Source: an uncultured Draconibacterium sp. (lineage in GTDB: Bacteria; Bacteroidota; Bacteroidia; Bacteroidales; Prolixibacteraceae). From it: DNA of 64,000 bases. Position 1 is the first letter of the stretch. Each line of letters starts with the position of its first letter. The position numbers and the translations under genes were made by a program. Positions 43,498 through 52,849 of this stretch are shown piece after piece. The stretch spans positions 5,304,501 through 5,368,500 of the forward strand of contig NZ_OY781365.1 in the NCBI RefSeq assembly GCF_963676815.1, in the 5' to 3' direction. The notes below the pieces were generated by a model, which was not told the origin of the DNA, did not search any database, and saw nothing but the letters and a program-made list of their open reading frames with translations.

Positions 43498-44721
43498 TCA
43501 GGTGTTTGATGTTAAGTATTTTGTTGCTTTTGATGGGGTTAAAAGATCGGTGTAGGCGTTTATTAAATTTTTACTTTCGTGTTCCCACGAGAGCTCATTA
43601 ATTACACGATGATAACCGAAATCAGCCATTTCTTCCCGTAGCTCAGGACGGTCGATTAAGTAAAGTATTTTGTCTGCGAAATCTGCAGTGTTATTGTTCT
43701 CGGCATATAACGATGCTTTTTGCGCCGATACTCTACCTTCTTTCAAATCGTACTGAACAATTGGCTTTTTTAGTGCCATATATTCCATTATCTTGTTCAT
43801 CGTCGACAGATTATTCATCTCAGATGGTTTATCCGGATTTACGCACACCTCAGTTGTATTTAGCACTTCCATTAGTATTTCGTCAGAAACCCTGCCATAG
43901 AAATCGACAAAATCGGTTAATCCTAATTTGTTGCAAAGCGCTTTCAATGTATCAAGGCTGGTGCCTCCACCCAGTATTGCAAATTGAATATCCTCGCGTT
44001 TTTCAACAATGTATTTTATACTTTCCAGAAGAAGGTCGATACCTTCTTGTTCGCCAATAACACCAACGTACCCAACCAAAAATTGCCGGCCATTTTTATA
44101 CTTAGGTTTTTTAGGCAAAAGTTTAAGTCGTTCTAACTTAGGTCCACTTCTAACAATGTGTACTCTTTCAGCAGGCATTTTCCCGCGTTTAACAGCTATT
44201 TCTTTGTACGATGAATTTGTTGCAATGGAGTACGATGCTGTTTTAAAGGTAAGGTACTCCAGTGCTAACATTAGCTTGTAAAAAATATCTTTTCGGTTAA
44301 ATTTGGCAATATAAAGTTCGGGATTAACATCATGATGGTCGAAGATATATTTAACGCCTAATGGCTTAAATGTAAGTGCTGTTAGAAATATTAAATCAGG
44401 AGGATTGCAGCCATGAATGACATGAAATTTTTTCTTAAAATAAATCTTCCAGCTTAAAACAAATTCCCAAAAAACGGCAACGGTATATTCCATAAAATAT
44501 CCCAGGGCGCCGCTGCCTTCAACCGGAAGCGGATGCCGGTAAATATCAATATCGTTTATTACCTCGCGGCTTTTATTATAACCTTTCATTTTGGGGCAAA
44601 TAATACTTACATCGGCTCCGTTTTCTTTTAAAGTGTTGGCTTCCTGCCAAACTCTTCTGTCAAACGGAACGGGAAGGTTTTCAACAATTATTAAAATATG
44701 TTTTCCGTGCAATTGATTCAT
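43498..44721 (-). CDS. glycosyltransferase family 4
   Basis: A 407-residue GT-B glycosyltransferase. N-terminal PVPFDRRVWQEANTLKENGA is characteristic of a GT4 subgroup in capsule loci. The C-terminal half contains GYVGVIGEQEGIDLLLESI and the donor site EYMALKKPIVQYDLKEGR. No signal or membrane span is needed. It lies directly before algD's downstream end (its start touches the algD stop) and upstream of the initiating transferase. It adds one sugar of the repeat unit; the donor is unknown. Confidence 0.88.
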   Translation of the reverse strand: MNQLHGKHILIIVENLPVPFDRRVWQEANTLKENGADVSIICPKMKGYNKSREVINDIDIYRHPLPVEGSGALGYFMEYTVAVFWEFVLSWKIYFKKKFHVIHGCNPPDLIFLTALTFKPLGVKYIFDHHDVNPELYIAKFNRKDIFYKLMLALEYLTFKTASYSIATNSSYKEIAVKRGKMPAERVHIVRSGPKLERLKLLPKKPKYKNGRQFLVGYVGVIGEQEGIDLLLESIKYIVEKREDIQFAILGGGTSLDTLKALCNKLGLTDFVDFYGRVSDEILMEVLNTTEVCVNPDKPSEMNNLSTMNKIMEYMALKKPIVQYDLKEGRVSAQKASLYAENNNTADFADKILYLIDRPELREEMADFGYHRVINELSWEHESKNLINAYTDLLTPSKATKYLTSNT

Positions 44722-46125
44722 TTAACGTGGTGTATTTGTGAGTATTACAGGCGATTTTACCCGAGATGAAATTCTGTGTTTGGGCATTTGTTTATCATAC
44801 GCTTCAGAGAAATCCATGGCCCAGTTTATGCCGGTATAATTTTGTTTGCCAAGGAAGTTTTCGCCAAGCCTCACCATGTCGATGATAATCTTGTTATTCA
44901 CATTGTTTAAAATCTCTGTGAATTCATTTTCCTTATTATTTACAATTATTACATCGCATTTTTCAATTATTTCTTCTGTTGAATTTACCAGCAGCGAAGA
45001 CAGGTGAGGAATTTTCTGATCGATAAATTCTTTGTTGGTTCCGGTTAAAAGCGAAAGGTTAATATTCTTATCATAGATTGAAATGTCGCATCCTTTACCG
45101 ATTAATCGTTCAATTACTGTAACAGCCGGACTATTTCTTAAGTCATCTGTACCGGCCTTAAAACTTAATCCCAAGAAACCCAGTTTTTTATTCCAGTGTT
45201 GCAGTATCAGATTAACAGCTCTGTCAATCTGCAAATCGTTTGTTTTTCCAATACTGTTTATAATTGGCGTGTCGAGGTATAAATCGTGCGCCAGAGTTTG
45301 TAAACCTTTCAAATCTTTTGGTAAACACGATCCTCCGTAGGCAAAGCCCGGCTTAAAATAATAGGGCGATATATTTAGCTGTTTGTCTTTACAGAAAATA
45401 TTCATCACCTCGTGCGAGTCAATATTTAGTTCGGTGCAAATGTTGCCAATTTCATTTCCGAAAGAGATTTTAAGCGCATGAAATGTGTTGTTCACATATT
45501 TCATAATTTCGGCAACTTTTAAGTTGGTAATAATAATTTCGGCCGGAAGATTTTGATACAGAATCGATACTTTATCGGCCGCCTCTTTATTATCAGATCC
45601 AATAAGTGTAAGCGGAGGATTAAAATAATCGTGAACGGCCGTACCTTCTCGTAAAAATTCCGGGTTATCAACAATCGCAAAATGTTTGTTTCTTTCTTTT
45701 CCTGATATTTCCTCGACAATACTTGCAAACTCATCGCAGGTGCCGGGCATAATTGTCGAGCGGATTACAATAATATGAAAGGATTCTTTTTCTAATAAAG
45801 CCACACCAATTTGTTCGGCTACATTAAAAATGTACTGCAAATTAAGGTGGCCATTTTTACTGCTGGGAGTACCAACTGCAACAATACTGATCTCTGAATT
45901 TAGTATTGCTTCGTTAAATGAAGTTGTTGCCGAGATTCTATTCAGCTTGTGTTGCTCTGCAATTATTTCAGCAATATCTTTTTCAATTATGGTTGCTTTG
46001 CCACTATTAATCTGGTCAACTTTTGTTGCATTAACATCAACGCCAATAACCTGGTGGCCATTTTTCGCTAAACATCCAAGGCTAACGCATCCAACGTAGC
46101 CCAGTCCGAAAATACTTATTCTCAT
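44722..46125 (-). CDS. algD: GDP-mannose 6-dehydrogenase (AlgD-type nucleotide-sugar dehydrogenase)
   Basis: A 467-residue UDP-Glc/GDP-Man dehydrogenase family enzyme. The NAD site is IFGLGYVGCVSLGCLA, followed by VAVGTPSSKNG and NPEFLREGTAVHDY. The catalytic Cys267 is in GFAYGGSCLPKD, at almost the same position as Cys268 of Pseudomonas AlgD. NISPYYFKPGFAYGG and DKQLNISP are closer to AlgD than to UDP-glucose dehydrogenase. The enzyme would make GDP-mannuronic acid, giving the polymer an acidic residue. It is about 30 residues longer than AlgD at the C-terminus. Its substrate could also be another GDP or UDP hexose, so a confirmed assay would matter. Confidence 0.82.
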   Translation of the reverse strand: MRISIFGLGYVGCVSLGCLAKNGHQVIGVDVNATKVDQINSGKATIIEKDIAEIIAEQHKLNRISATTSFNEAILNSEISIVAVGTPSSKNGHLNLQYIFNVAEQIGVALLEKESFHIIVIRSTIMPGTCDEFASIVEEISGKERNKHFAIVDNPEFLREGTAVHDYFNPPLTLIGSDNKEAADKVSILYQNLPAEIIITNLKVAEIMKYVNNTFHALKISFGNEIGNICTELNIDSHEVMNIFCKDKQLNISPYYFKPGFAYGGSCLPKDLKGLQTLAHDLYLDTPIINSIGKTNDLQIDRAVNLILQHWNKKLGFLGLSFKAGTDDLRNSPAVTVIERLIGKGCDISIYDKNINLSLLTGTNKEFIDQKIPHLSSLLVNSTEEIIEKCDVIIVNNKENEFTEILNNVNNKIIIDMVRLGENFLGKQNYTGINWAMDFSEAYDKQMPKHRISSRVKSPVILTNTPR

Positions 46126-46136
46126 GGTTATAAATT

Positions 46137-48059
46137 TTATTTTAGTGAAATGATGGATTGAAATTTCTGTGTATGTGTAATTTTTGTGGTGCAGTAAATG
46201 GTATTACCGGGCTCTTTTTGCATAAACGACTTTGAATACCAACCCAATATCTGAGGGGATTCCTGACCTCTTATATTGCTTGTTTTCAGTTTTTTATCCA
46301 ATTGAAGGTGAACCGTGTGTAATTCTTTATCAATACATTGAAAAGCTGAGTCGTTTAATTTATTTACGTAAATATCTGGATGTAAATGAAAGGGCAACTC
46401 GATAAAGTACTCTCCATTTTTTTTGCATTCAACCGTGTCGGTAATACAAATGCGGTTTTTGTTTTTTTCAATACAAAATTCTCGTGTATGTGTTATTCCA
46501 AACTTTTCATATCCGTTGTGTTGTGCAATAACGGTATCGCTATCTTCCGACATTTCGAGCTTCAAAATCGCGCATTTATAGTGGTTCAACCAAAGTGTAG
46601 GACCCGCCAGTTTTGCCTGGTCGGTTTGGTTTACACGAATGGTATTGTGCGCCAGCGTTCCCACAAAATATTTTCGCCAATCGTATTCAGTATGGTAGGT
46701 GTAAGTTCCCGGATCGACAAAAAAGGGATTGCCATTGATGTGCAAAATAAACGATAGCGCATCGGCATGTCCGTGTGCCGCTATTGATAGAAAACCAAGA
46801 GGAGCAGCGTTAAAGTGCACATAAATTTCTTCTCCTTTGGCCTGAAAGCGAAAAAATCCGTGTCCTTCTTTTTTGTAAAATTTCGATGAAATAGCACCGG
46901 CGCTTGCATCCAATTTATTAAGGTGTGTTGGTGTTCCAACTTCAGTTAATACTATTGTTTTTAAATCATTACCGGTTGTTCTAAATGCCGGTTCGTTAAA
47001 AAGAATTGCCCCCGTGTTTAGCAATGATTGAAAATTATTGAATGTGTGATCTTCTGTAAACAGAATACATTTTCCGTCATCTTCATCGCCATATTTTGGG
47101 AAATTACCATTTGTATCAAGTAAGCTATTTATATAGAAAAGAATGCTTTTTAAAGCGCCTTCGTACTTTTTACTAAACGGTGTATTGTTTTTTCGTGCAA
47201 CAACATAGGGCAGCATAAAGAAATCGGTTATAAACTGTATGTATTCAGCTGCTTCCTCTTTGTTTACGCCGTTTAATGAATGTTGTCTTACAATCTCTTT
47301 TTCTAATCCTTCTTTTGCGTAGCAGTTCCATTTCTTCGATTCGGGAAATTGCCAGAGTGTAGATGCAATGAACAGTCCCGAATATTCGGAAATTAAATGG
47401 TTGTTAGATGATGAGTACTTTGACGGATTGTGATACGAATATTTGCAATGCTGGTAAATGCAGGGCAACCATTTCTTTTCTACAAAGTCTTTAAAGAAAT
47501 CATGTTTTTTAATTAGCGCTTCGGCATTCAGTATGTTCCAGCAAAAATACCATACAATAAGCCTGATATTAATTTCGATGTTACTGTACCAGTTTATACC
47601 TTTTAAATATGGATTTTGTTGAATCCACGATTCTATAATGCCTATAAATAGCTTTATATCTTTTATGTGTCCAAATTTTTTATAATTCAGAGCGATAATT
47701 GTTAAAAACTGCATTCGGTTAATTTCCCATACTACCTTGGCCGAAAGATCGTTGTGTGCTCTAATGTTTATAGATTTAGAGAATTGCTTTGAAAAACTTT
47801 GGTTCGAAAAAATATCTGTATGCCAGTCAATTTCGGGCGTATTGTAGGCAAATTCTTTTCCAAAAACATATATTACTCCGCGAGACTCAAATGCGGTGAG
47901 CCCGTTTAAATTTACAGGAAGACTATTGAATTTAACCGATGGAACTTTGGTTTGCTGTCCCACTACAAAAAATTTCTCGTAATATTTCTGAGCAAATTGT
48001 TTTATTCGAAATACAACCTCGAAAACGGACATTGCCCGAAGCCTGTTTATAATCCACAT
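46137..48059 (-). CDS. heparinase II/III-like polysaccharide lyase family protein
   Basis: A 640-residue protein with an N-terminal alpha/alpha toroid (about 1-370) and a C-terminal beta-sheet domain containing GHGFFRF, AAHGHADALSFILHING and FFVDPGTYTYH, the hallmarks of the heparinase II/III superfamily. Candidate catalytic residues are Asn/His in SSNNHLISE (220-221), the Tyr of TYTYH and the His of HGHAD. No signal peptide is evident, so the protein may act in the cytosol, although such genes are common in capsule loci. Uronic-acid containing polymers are the family's substrates, which fits the neighbouring algD. It may trim or edit the polymer, or have lost lyase activity. Confidence 0.85.
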   Translation of the reverse strand: MWIINRLRAMSVFEVVFRIKQFAQKYYEKFFVVGQQTKVPSVKFNSLPVNLNGLTAFESRGVIYVFGKEFAYNTPEIDWHTDIFSNQSFSKQFSKSINIRAHNDLSAKVVWEINRMQFLTIIALNYKKFGHIKDIKLFIGIIESWIQQNPYLKGINWYSNIEINIRLIVWYFCWNILNAEALIKKHDFFKDFVEKKWLPCIYQHCKYSYHNPSKYSSSNNHLISEYSGLFIASTLWQFPESKKWNCYAKEGLEKEIVRQHSLNGVNKEEAAEYIQFITDFFMLPYVVARKNNTPFSKKYEGALKSILFYINSLLDTNGNFPKYGDEDDGKCILFTEDHTFNNFQSLLNTGAILFNEPAFRTTGNDLKTIVLTEVGTPTHLNKLDASAGAISSKFYKKEGHGFFRFQAKGEEIYVHFNAAPLGFLSIAAHGHADALSFILHINGNPFFVDPGTYTYHTEYDWRKYFVGTLAHNTIRVNQTDQAKLAGPTLWLNHYKCAILKLEMSEDSDTVIAQHNGYEKFGITHTREFCIEKNKNRICITDTVECKKNGEYFIELPFHLHPDIYVNKLNDSAFQCIDKELHTVHLQLDKKLKTSNIRGQESPQILGWYSKSFMQKEPGNTIYCTTKITHTQKFQSIISLK

Positions 48060-48154
48060 GCGTTAAGCGCTTTTAGAATTGGAAATAGGAGAGTGGTGAA
48101 CCACAAGCGAAACAAAAAATATCGTTTTAAAACAGCGAAGGGGCGTAAAACAGG

Positions 48155-49489
48155 CTATTGGTTTGTGTTAACAGTAGATTGAAATTTATCCAGTTTTCCG
48201 CGTGGCGAGAGCATTAACTTATCCACTGTTTCTATTGTGAAATCGATAATTCCTTTGGTTCGTTTTGCAAATTCGTTTTGAATTTTGGGTAGCTCACTTT
48301 TTTCAAAACCACTGCCCGGAACAATTAAAATCCGAACTTTACCTTGTTCATTCTGAATAAACTGATAATTCAATACATTTTTTAAAACCTGGTTATGCAG
48401 GTTAAATGAAGCTTGTGAAATAAATTCCATGTTTTTACCATAAATACCATCGTTACTTTTCCATTTGCCGGCAATTTGGTAACCTCCCGGAACCTTAATT
48501 GCCGAATCGTCGGTTTTGTATCGAATTAGCGGCATTGTTCTATTTAAAAAGCCAGTTCCCACAATTGATTGTGTTCCGCTCTCGTTGTCAGGCAATTCAG
48601 TATAACCGTAATATGGATCAAACTCGTATACTTTATTTTCTACCTCGCGTGCAATAATACAGCGTTCAGAGTGCCCATAAAAAGTTGCCGATTTTGTATT
48701 GAAAAATTCTTCAATAAATGTTCTTTTTTCATCATCAACATTTTCCGAAATCAGAAATATGCCCTTTAATTTATGCTTCAATTTCAGGTTGTTCTCCTGT
48801 AATAGTTTGGCAAAAAAATGAATGGATGATAAATAGCCATGCAGAAACATTGGTTTATAATCATTCATCTTCTCCAGATACCGTAAAATCGTTGCCGACG
48901 ACAACCTGAATGGAGAAAAAAGCATTTCGTTATACATCGGATTCATTTTGTAATACTTGTTATCAAACTTAACGCCTCGAAAAGTTGCCATTTTATCATC
49001 AAAATTGTAATTCAACGTTTTTCGGTAGAAATAGATAAAAGCATTTTCCATGAATATTGAGTTGTAGTCGAGCAAAACCTTTAACGGCCTTCCTGTGCTT
49101 CCTCCTGTACTTGCCTGGTAATAACCACCACTTACTTTATTATTGGATATAAGCTGGTCGAAATTTTCATGTATGAGTTGTTTCGTCAAATATGGTATGA
49201 CTTTAATATCATCAAACGAGCTCATTTTTTCAGGATCAAATCCTACCTTTTTAAACAGGTTATTGTAATACGGAACATTCGTACTGGCGTGTTTCAGCAT
49301 ATTCTTTAACTGAGCGAATTGAAATTCTCTGATATCAGCAGAAGATAGGCTTTCCCGCTCTTCGAGCGAATTAAAACACTCTCGGAAATTGGGATTATTT
49401 ACCAGTTTATTTCTGATAATTGGATTTGCCACAACTTTTAAAAACTCAGGCATATTATCTCTTACTGTTTTCAGCAGGTATTTATTCAT
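48155..49489 (-). CDS. PaaK/CapK-like adenylate-forming enzyme
   Basis: A 444-residue member of the phenylacetate-CoA ligase (PaaK) superfamily. The ATP-binding motif STGGSTGRP is near residue 130, the YGHSER adenylation motif at about 270 and PLIRYKTDD at about 320. CapK-type relatives sit in capsule loci of many bacteria and probably activate an acyl or aromatic acid for attachment to the polymer. The C-terminal Lys expected in the family could be the one in PRGKLDKF. The acid is unknown. It is adjacent to a glycosyltransferase and the lyase-like gene. Confidence 0.8.
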   Translation of the reverse strand: MNKYLLKTVRDNMPEFLKVVANPIIRNKLVNNPNFRECFNSLEERESLSSADIREFQFAQLKNMLKHASTNVPYYNNLFKKVGFDPEKMSSFDDIKVIPYLTKQLIHENFDQLISNNKVSGGYYQASTGGSTGRPLKVLLDYNSIFMENAFIYFYRKTLNYNFDDKMATFRGVKFDNKYYKMNPMYNEMLFSPFRLSSATILRYLEKMNDYKPMFLHGYLSSIHFFAKLLQENNLKLKHKLKGIFLISENVDDEKRTFIEEFFNTKSATFYGHSERCIIAREVENKVYEFDPYYGYTELPDNESGTQSIVGTGFLNRTMPLIRYKTDDSAIKVPGGYQIAGKWKSNDGIYGKNMEFISQASFNLHNQVLKNVLNYQFIQNEQGKVRILIVPGSGFEKSELPKIQNEFAKRTKGIIDFTIETVDKLMLSPRGKLDKFQSTVNTNQ

Positions 49490-49501
49490 AATTTATGGGG
49501 C

Positions 49502-50581
49502 TTACGAGTTATATATATTTACCAGTTCGGATATTACAGAGTTTGGCAAGTGCCTTTTTACAAGCTGTTTCGAAACAATTCCGTAGGCTTTTATTTGGTC
49601 GGGTTGGCGAATAAAAAAATCAATGGCATTTTCAATTTCTGCCAAATTGCCGGGAGTAATAAGTATTCCGTTTTTATGGGTTTTAACAATTTCCGGAATT
49701 CCACCCACATTGGTAGAAATTATGGGATGACCATACGACATGGCTTCCAAAATAGAGATCGGCAGTCCTTCGTAGTACGAAGGCAAAATGTACACATCGG
49801 TTTTCTTTAGCCAGTTTGCCTTTTCTTCTTTTGTAATCCATCCAACAAATTCAACTATTGCCGAAAGTTTATTTTCACGAATAAAACGGCTTAGTTTCTC
49901 AATCTCTCCGTTTCCGCCAATAACAATTTTAATTTTTCCCTGGTACTTTTCTTTGTTTTTGGCCACAACGTCTAACAAGTCGAAAATGCCCTTTTGTTGG
50001 GTAATGTATCCAAGAAACAGAAATATCAGTTCCTTTTCTTTTTTTGTTGACCGATATACTGCCGGATAATCAATAATGTTAGAAATAATCTCAATTCTTT
50101 TGGGACTAAAATTCTGTGTAAAAAAAGCTTCCCATTGCACCGATAAGCAAATAAGGCAATCAACATTATTGATGAAATATTTTATTTGCCTCTTTACTAA
50201 CGAGTTGCTATTCTTGTAAAACACATGAAAACCACCACCATGTATATGGTAAATCACCTTTTTATCAAACAACTTTTTAGCAATAAGAAAGCAAACGTAT
50301 TTCCTGAAAAAACTTCCTCGTGATGCTCCGTGAATGTGAACGATTTTAATGTTCTTGTTCATCATCAGCTTCTGAAAAAGTGTTATAACTGTTTTCGGAA
50401 ATAATAGAGCATTCCCAACTTTAGTGCCCGGTTTGTGACTTCTTATGTATTGAAAACCACTCGAGTATTTGCTGTATATTTCAATAACGGCCCCAATTCC
50501 ACCCCGGTGGTTTTTATACTGTGGCCCTATAGTTAATACCTGCGCTGGAATTTTTGTGGGTATTAAAACCTGTTTTTCCAT
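49502..50581 (-). CDS. glycosyltransferase family 4
   Basis: A GT-B glycosyltransferase of 359 residues from the ATG at 50581. Motifs are VLTIGPQYKNHRGGIGAVI at the acceptor side, HIHGASRGSFFRK, and the donor site GYITQQKGIFDLLDVVAK with PSYYEGLPISILEAMSYGHP. Its 5' end overlaps the end of the preceding glycosyltransferase gene by 68 bases in another frame (83 if an upstream ATG at 50596 is used), so one of the two ends may be altered. The sugar it adds is unknown. Confidence 0.85.
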   Translation of the reverse strand: MEKQVLIPTKIPAQVLTIGPQYKNHRGGIGAVIEIYSKYSSGFQYIRSHKPGTKVGNALLFPKTVITLFQKLMMNKNIKIVHIHGASRGSFFRKYVCFLIAKKLFDKKVIYHIHGGGFHVFYKNSNSLVKRQIKYFINNVDCLICLSVQWEAFFTQNFSPKRIEIISNIIDYPAVYRSTKKEKELIFLFLGYITQQKGIFDLLDVVAKNKEKYQGKIKIVIGGNGEIEKLSRFIRENKLSAIVEFVGWITKEEKANWLKKTDVYILPSYYEGLPISILEAMSYGHPIISTNVGGIPEIVKTHKNGILITPGNLAEIENAIDFFIRQPDQIKAYGIVSKQLVKRHLPNSVISELVNIYNS

Positions 50582-51662
50582 TCTTCTTATATGCATTTAA
50601 GTAGTTCTTAGCACACACGTTAATATGGTAATTTGCCTTAAATAGATTTGTCAGGCTAATTCTTTCAATTTTATTTTTTGATTCGAAGAAAAGCACTAAG
50701 CTTTTGTAGTATGCCTCTTCCGTTGTGTTTTCAGAAACATATCCGTTTACGCCATTAACGATCATATCTTTGATTCCTCCGGCCGGAGTGCAAACTGCCG
50801 GACATCCGCAGGCAAATGCCTCGATAAGTGTAATTGGCATTCCTTCGTGTATTGACGAAAGGCAAAAGGCATCTGCGGAATAGTAGTAATCGGCAATGTT
50901 ATGTTTTGGTCCTAAAAAGTGAATATTACTGCCGGCTTTCTCTTTAAGCATTTTTGCTTCCGGCGAATCAAACCCGGGACCAACCACATACAATTCAACA
51001 TTATAGCCGTTGTTTTTTAATTTGTTAAAAACGGCAATTAACATCTCTTGGTTTTTCTGTTTGTTAAATCGTCCCACATGAACAAAAGCTGTAGCACCGG
51101 ATTTTTGTAATTCCTTTTTAACCGTATTTAATTCGTTTGTGGGGCGGGGAATACTTCTACCATTAAAAATCTCTTCGTATTTGTTGGTTTTGTAGAATTG
51201 CTGAAACGAAAACGAGGTATCTTTCGAAATGGTAATTGCCCGAACAATAGATCGTGAATAGAAAAAACGGCGGATGATGTATTCAAATTTATTGCTTATT
51301 TCTTTTGGAGCATCGTTGTGTATGGTATGAAAGAACCTGGTTTCTGAGAATAGAAATGTTAATGGGAATATATAATTTACCAGGTTTAAATGACCGTGTA
51401 CAACATCGGGTTTTACTTGTTTAATTACCTTGTAAAGTTCATAGATATTGCTAAATCTTAACCCTTCAGGAATTTTTAAATTAATGTAATCTACATTTTC
51501 ACCAATCTCGTTTTTGTAAAATCCGTTATTGGCTTTTGAATCATCGCGCAAGGCACAAAGCGTTACCTCGTGCCCGAGGGCCGAATGGGCATTGCATAAA
51601 TCAACAACAAATCGTTCGGCACCACCCGGTGCCAGTTCATAAATAAACTGAAGAATACGCAT
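50514..51662 (-). CDS. glycosyltransferase family 4
   Basis: A GT-B enzyme, 382 residues from ATG 51662. The N-terminal motif LAPGGAERFVVDLCNAHSAL is typical of GT4 capsule enzymes. The donor site includes VHVGRFNKQKNQEMLIAVFN, SSIHEGMPITLIEAFACGCP and GGIKDMIVNGVNG. The last about 22 residues (GKTGFNTHKNSSAGINYRAT) are low in similarity to anything familiar and lie over the start of the next gene. An earlier stop, lost by a small change, may be the ancestral end. It adds one sugar of the repeat unit. Confidence 0.86.
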   Translation of the reverse strand: MRILQFIYELAPGGAERFVVDLCNAHSALGHEVTLCALRDDSKANNGFYKNEIGENVDYINLKIPEGLRFSNIYELYKVIKQVKPDVVHGHLNLVNYIFPLTFLFSETRFFHTIHNDAPKEISNKFEYIIRRFFYSRSIVRAITISKDTSFSFQQFYKTNKYEEIFNGRSIPRPTNELNTVKKELQKSGATAFVHVGRFNKQKNQEMLIAVFNKLKNNGYNVELYVVGPGFDSPEAKMLKEKAGSNIHFLGPKHNIADYYYSADAFCLSSIHEGMPITLIEAFACGCPAVCTPAGGIKDMIVNGVNGYVSENTTEEAYYKSLVLFFESKNKIERISLTNLFKANYHINVCAKNYLNAYKKNGKTGFNTHKNSSAGINYRATV

Positions 51663-51666
51663 AAAA

Positions 51667-52830
51667 TTAGTTTTCAAAAATAAATTGATAGAGTTCCTTT
51701 GAATTCTTCCTGTAGTCGAAATCTTTCATTCCGGTATCGAACGACCGACTGGCAATTAATTCTCTTTTTTCAGGATATTCAATCGCCTCCCGCATTTTTT
51801 GACTATATGCTTCAATTTCAAAATCTTCGCATAAAAACGCATTTAAACCATCTTTAAAATAGGCTTTAACTTCCCCGATATTTGAAGAAATTATAGGTCT
51901 TCTCGATGCAGTGTATTCTCCTAGTTTGTGCGGAAATCTTGCTGTATCCTGCAGGTTTGGCCGAAGCGGTATTAGCAATGCCAGGCTTCCTTTGTATAAG
52001 CTTACAAGCTCGGAGTAAGGAATGTTACTTTTAATGGTAACCTGTTGAATATTATTTGTTTCAATGTATCTTTTTACTTTCCCGATCCATTTAAGATCGC
52101 CGCTTATAACCAGTACCAATGCTGTTGTTGAATGAATTAATGCGTAAGCGTCGAGTACAAATCTGATAACTTCGAAATAAGCTGCTGATCCACAATACAA
52201 AAAATATTGCGAGCCGTTTACATAACCTTTGTGTTGCTCAAATAGCGAGAAATCGCAAATGGCCGGAATTTTAATGGCCGCAGTGCCCGGCTGATTTTCA
52301 TTAAGCTTTGTCATTAAAAAATCGCTGATAACTATGCTTTTATCTGAAAAATAGCCATAATAACGATCGTTTAAATAGGAATCGAGCTTTCTGTTTCTCC
52401 CAAAATCCTGAGCACTCCAATATTCTACCTGGTCTACAACTGATGTGTAATTCAAAATTTTGGCAAGCACTGTATAATACAGAATACCTTTAAAATTATT
52501 ACAGGTGATAATTAGTGCATTCGCATTTTTTTTACGCCTTTCTTTAATCAGCGTTTTCAGTTCAATAAATAATCCTTTTATTTTTAAAATATTTCTTCGA
52601 ATAAAGCTGGTGGGGCGAAAGGGAGTACCGCTACAATATTTATAATCAATTCCTTCAAAACAGCCTTCTGCTTTAATCTCAGTTTCCCGTTGCGAGTGTA
52701 CTCCATAACGGTTAAGTACAAGAACTTTACAGTTGTGTTCTGCCAGTCCTTTTGCAATAAGTAACTGACGTTGAACCTGCGCCAGTCCTTTTGGAAAACT
52801 TGGATAACCTACGTAGATAATTTTTTTCAT
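51667..52830 (-). CDS. glycosyltransferase family 4
   Basis: A 387-residue GT-B glycosyltransferase from ATG 52830 (MKKIIYVGYPSFPKGLAQVQ). The donor half has QYFLYCGSAAYFEVIRFVLD and ALLIPLRPNLQDTARFPHKL, the latter typical of a GT4/GT94-like group in capsule loci. It is separated from the next gene by 4 bases and overlaps the wzy-like gene's stop region only slightly. Its sugar and linkage are unknown. Confidence 0.82.
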   Translation of the reverse strand: MKKIIYVGYPSFPKGLAQVQRQLLIAKGLAEHNCKVLVLNRYGVHSQRETEIKAEGCFEGIDYKYCSGTPFRPTSFIRRNILKIKGLFIELKTLIKERRKKNANALIITCNNFKGILYYTVLAKILNYTSVVDQVEYWSAQDFGRNRKLDSYLNDRYYGYFSDKSIVISDFLMTKLNENQPGTAAIKIPAICDFSLFEQHKGYVNGSQYFLYCGSAAYFEVIRFVLDAYALIHSTTALVLVISGDLKWIGKVKRYIETNNIQQVTIKSNIPYSELVSLYKGSLALLIPLRPNLQDTARFPHKLGEYTASRRPIISSNIGEVKAYFKDGLNAFLCEDFEIEAYSQKMREAIEYPEKRELIASRSFDTGMKDFDYRKNSKELYQFIFEN

Positions 52831-52849
52831 TTTCGATACTTGGGGAGGT

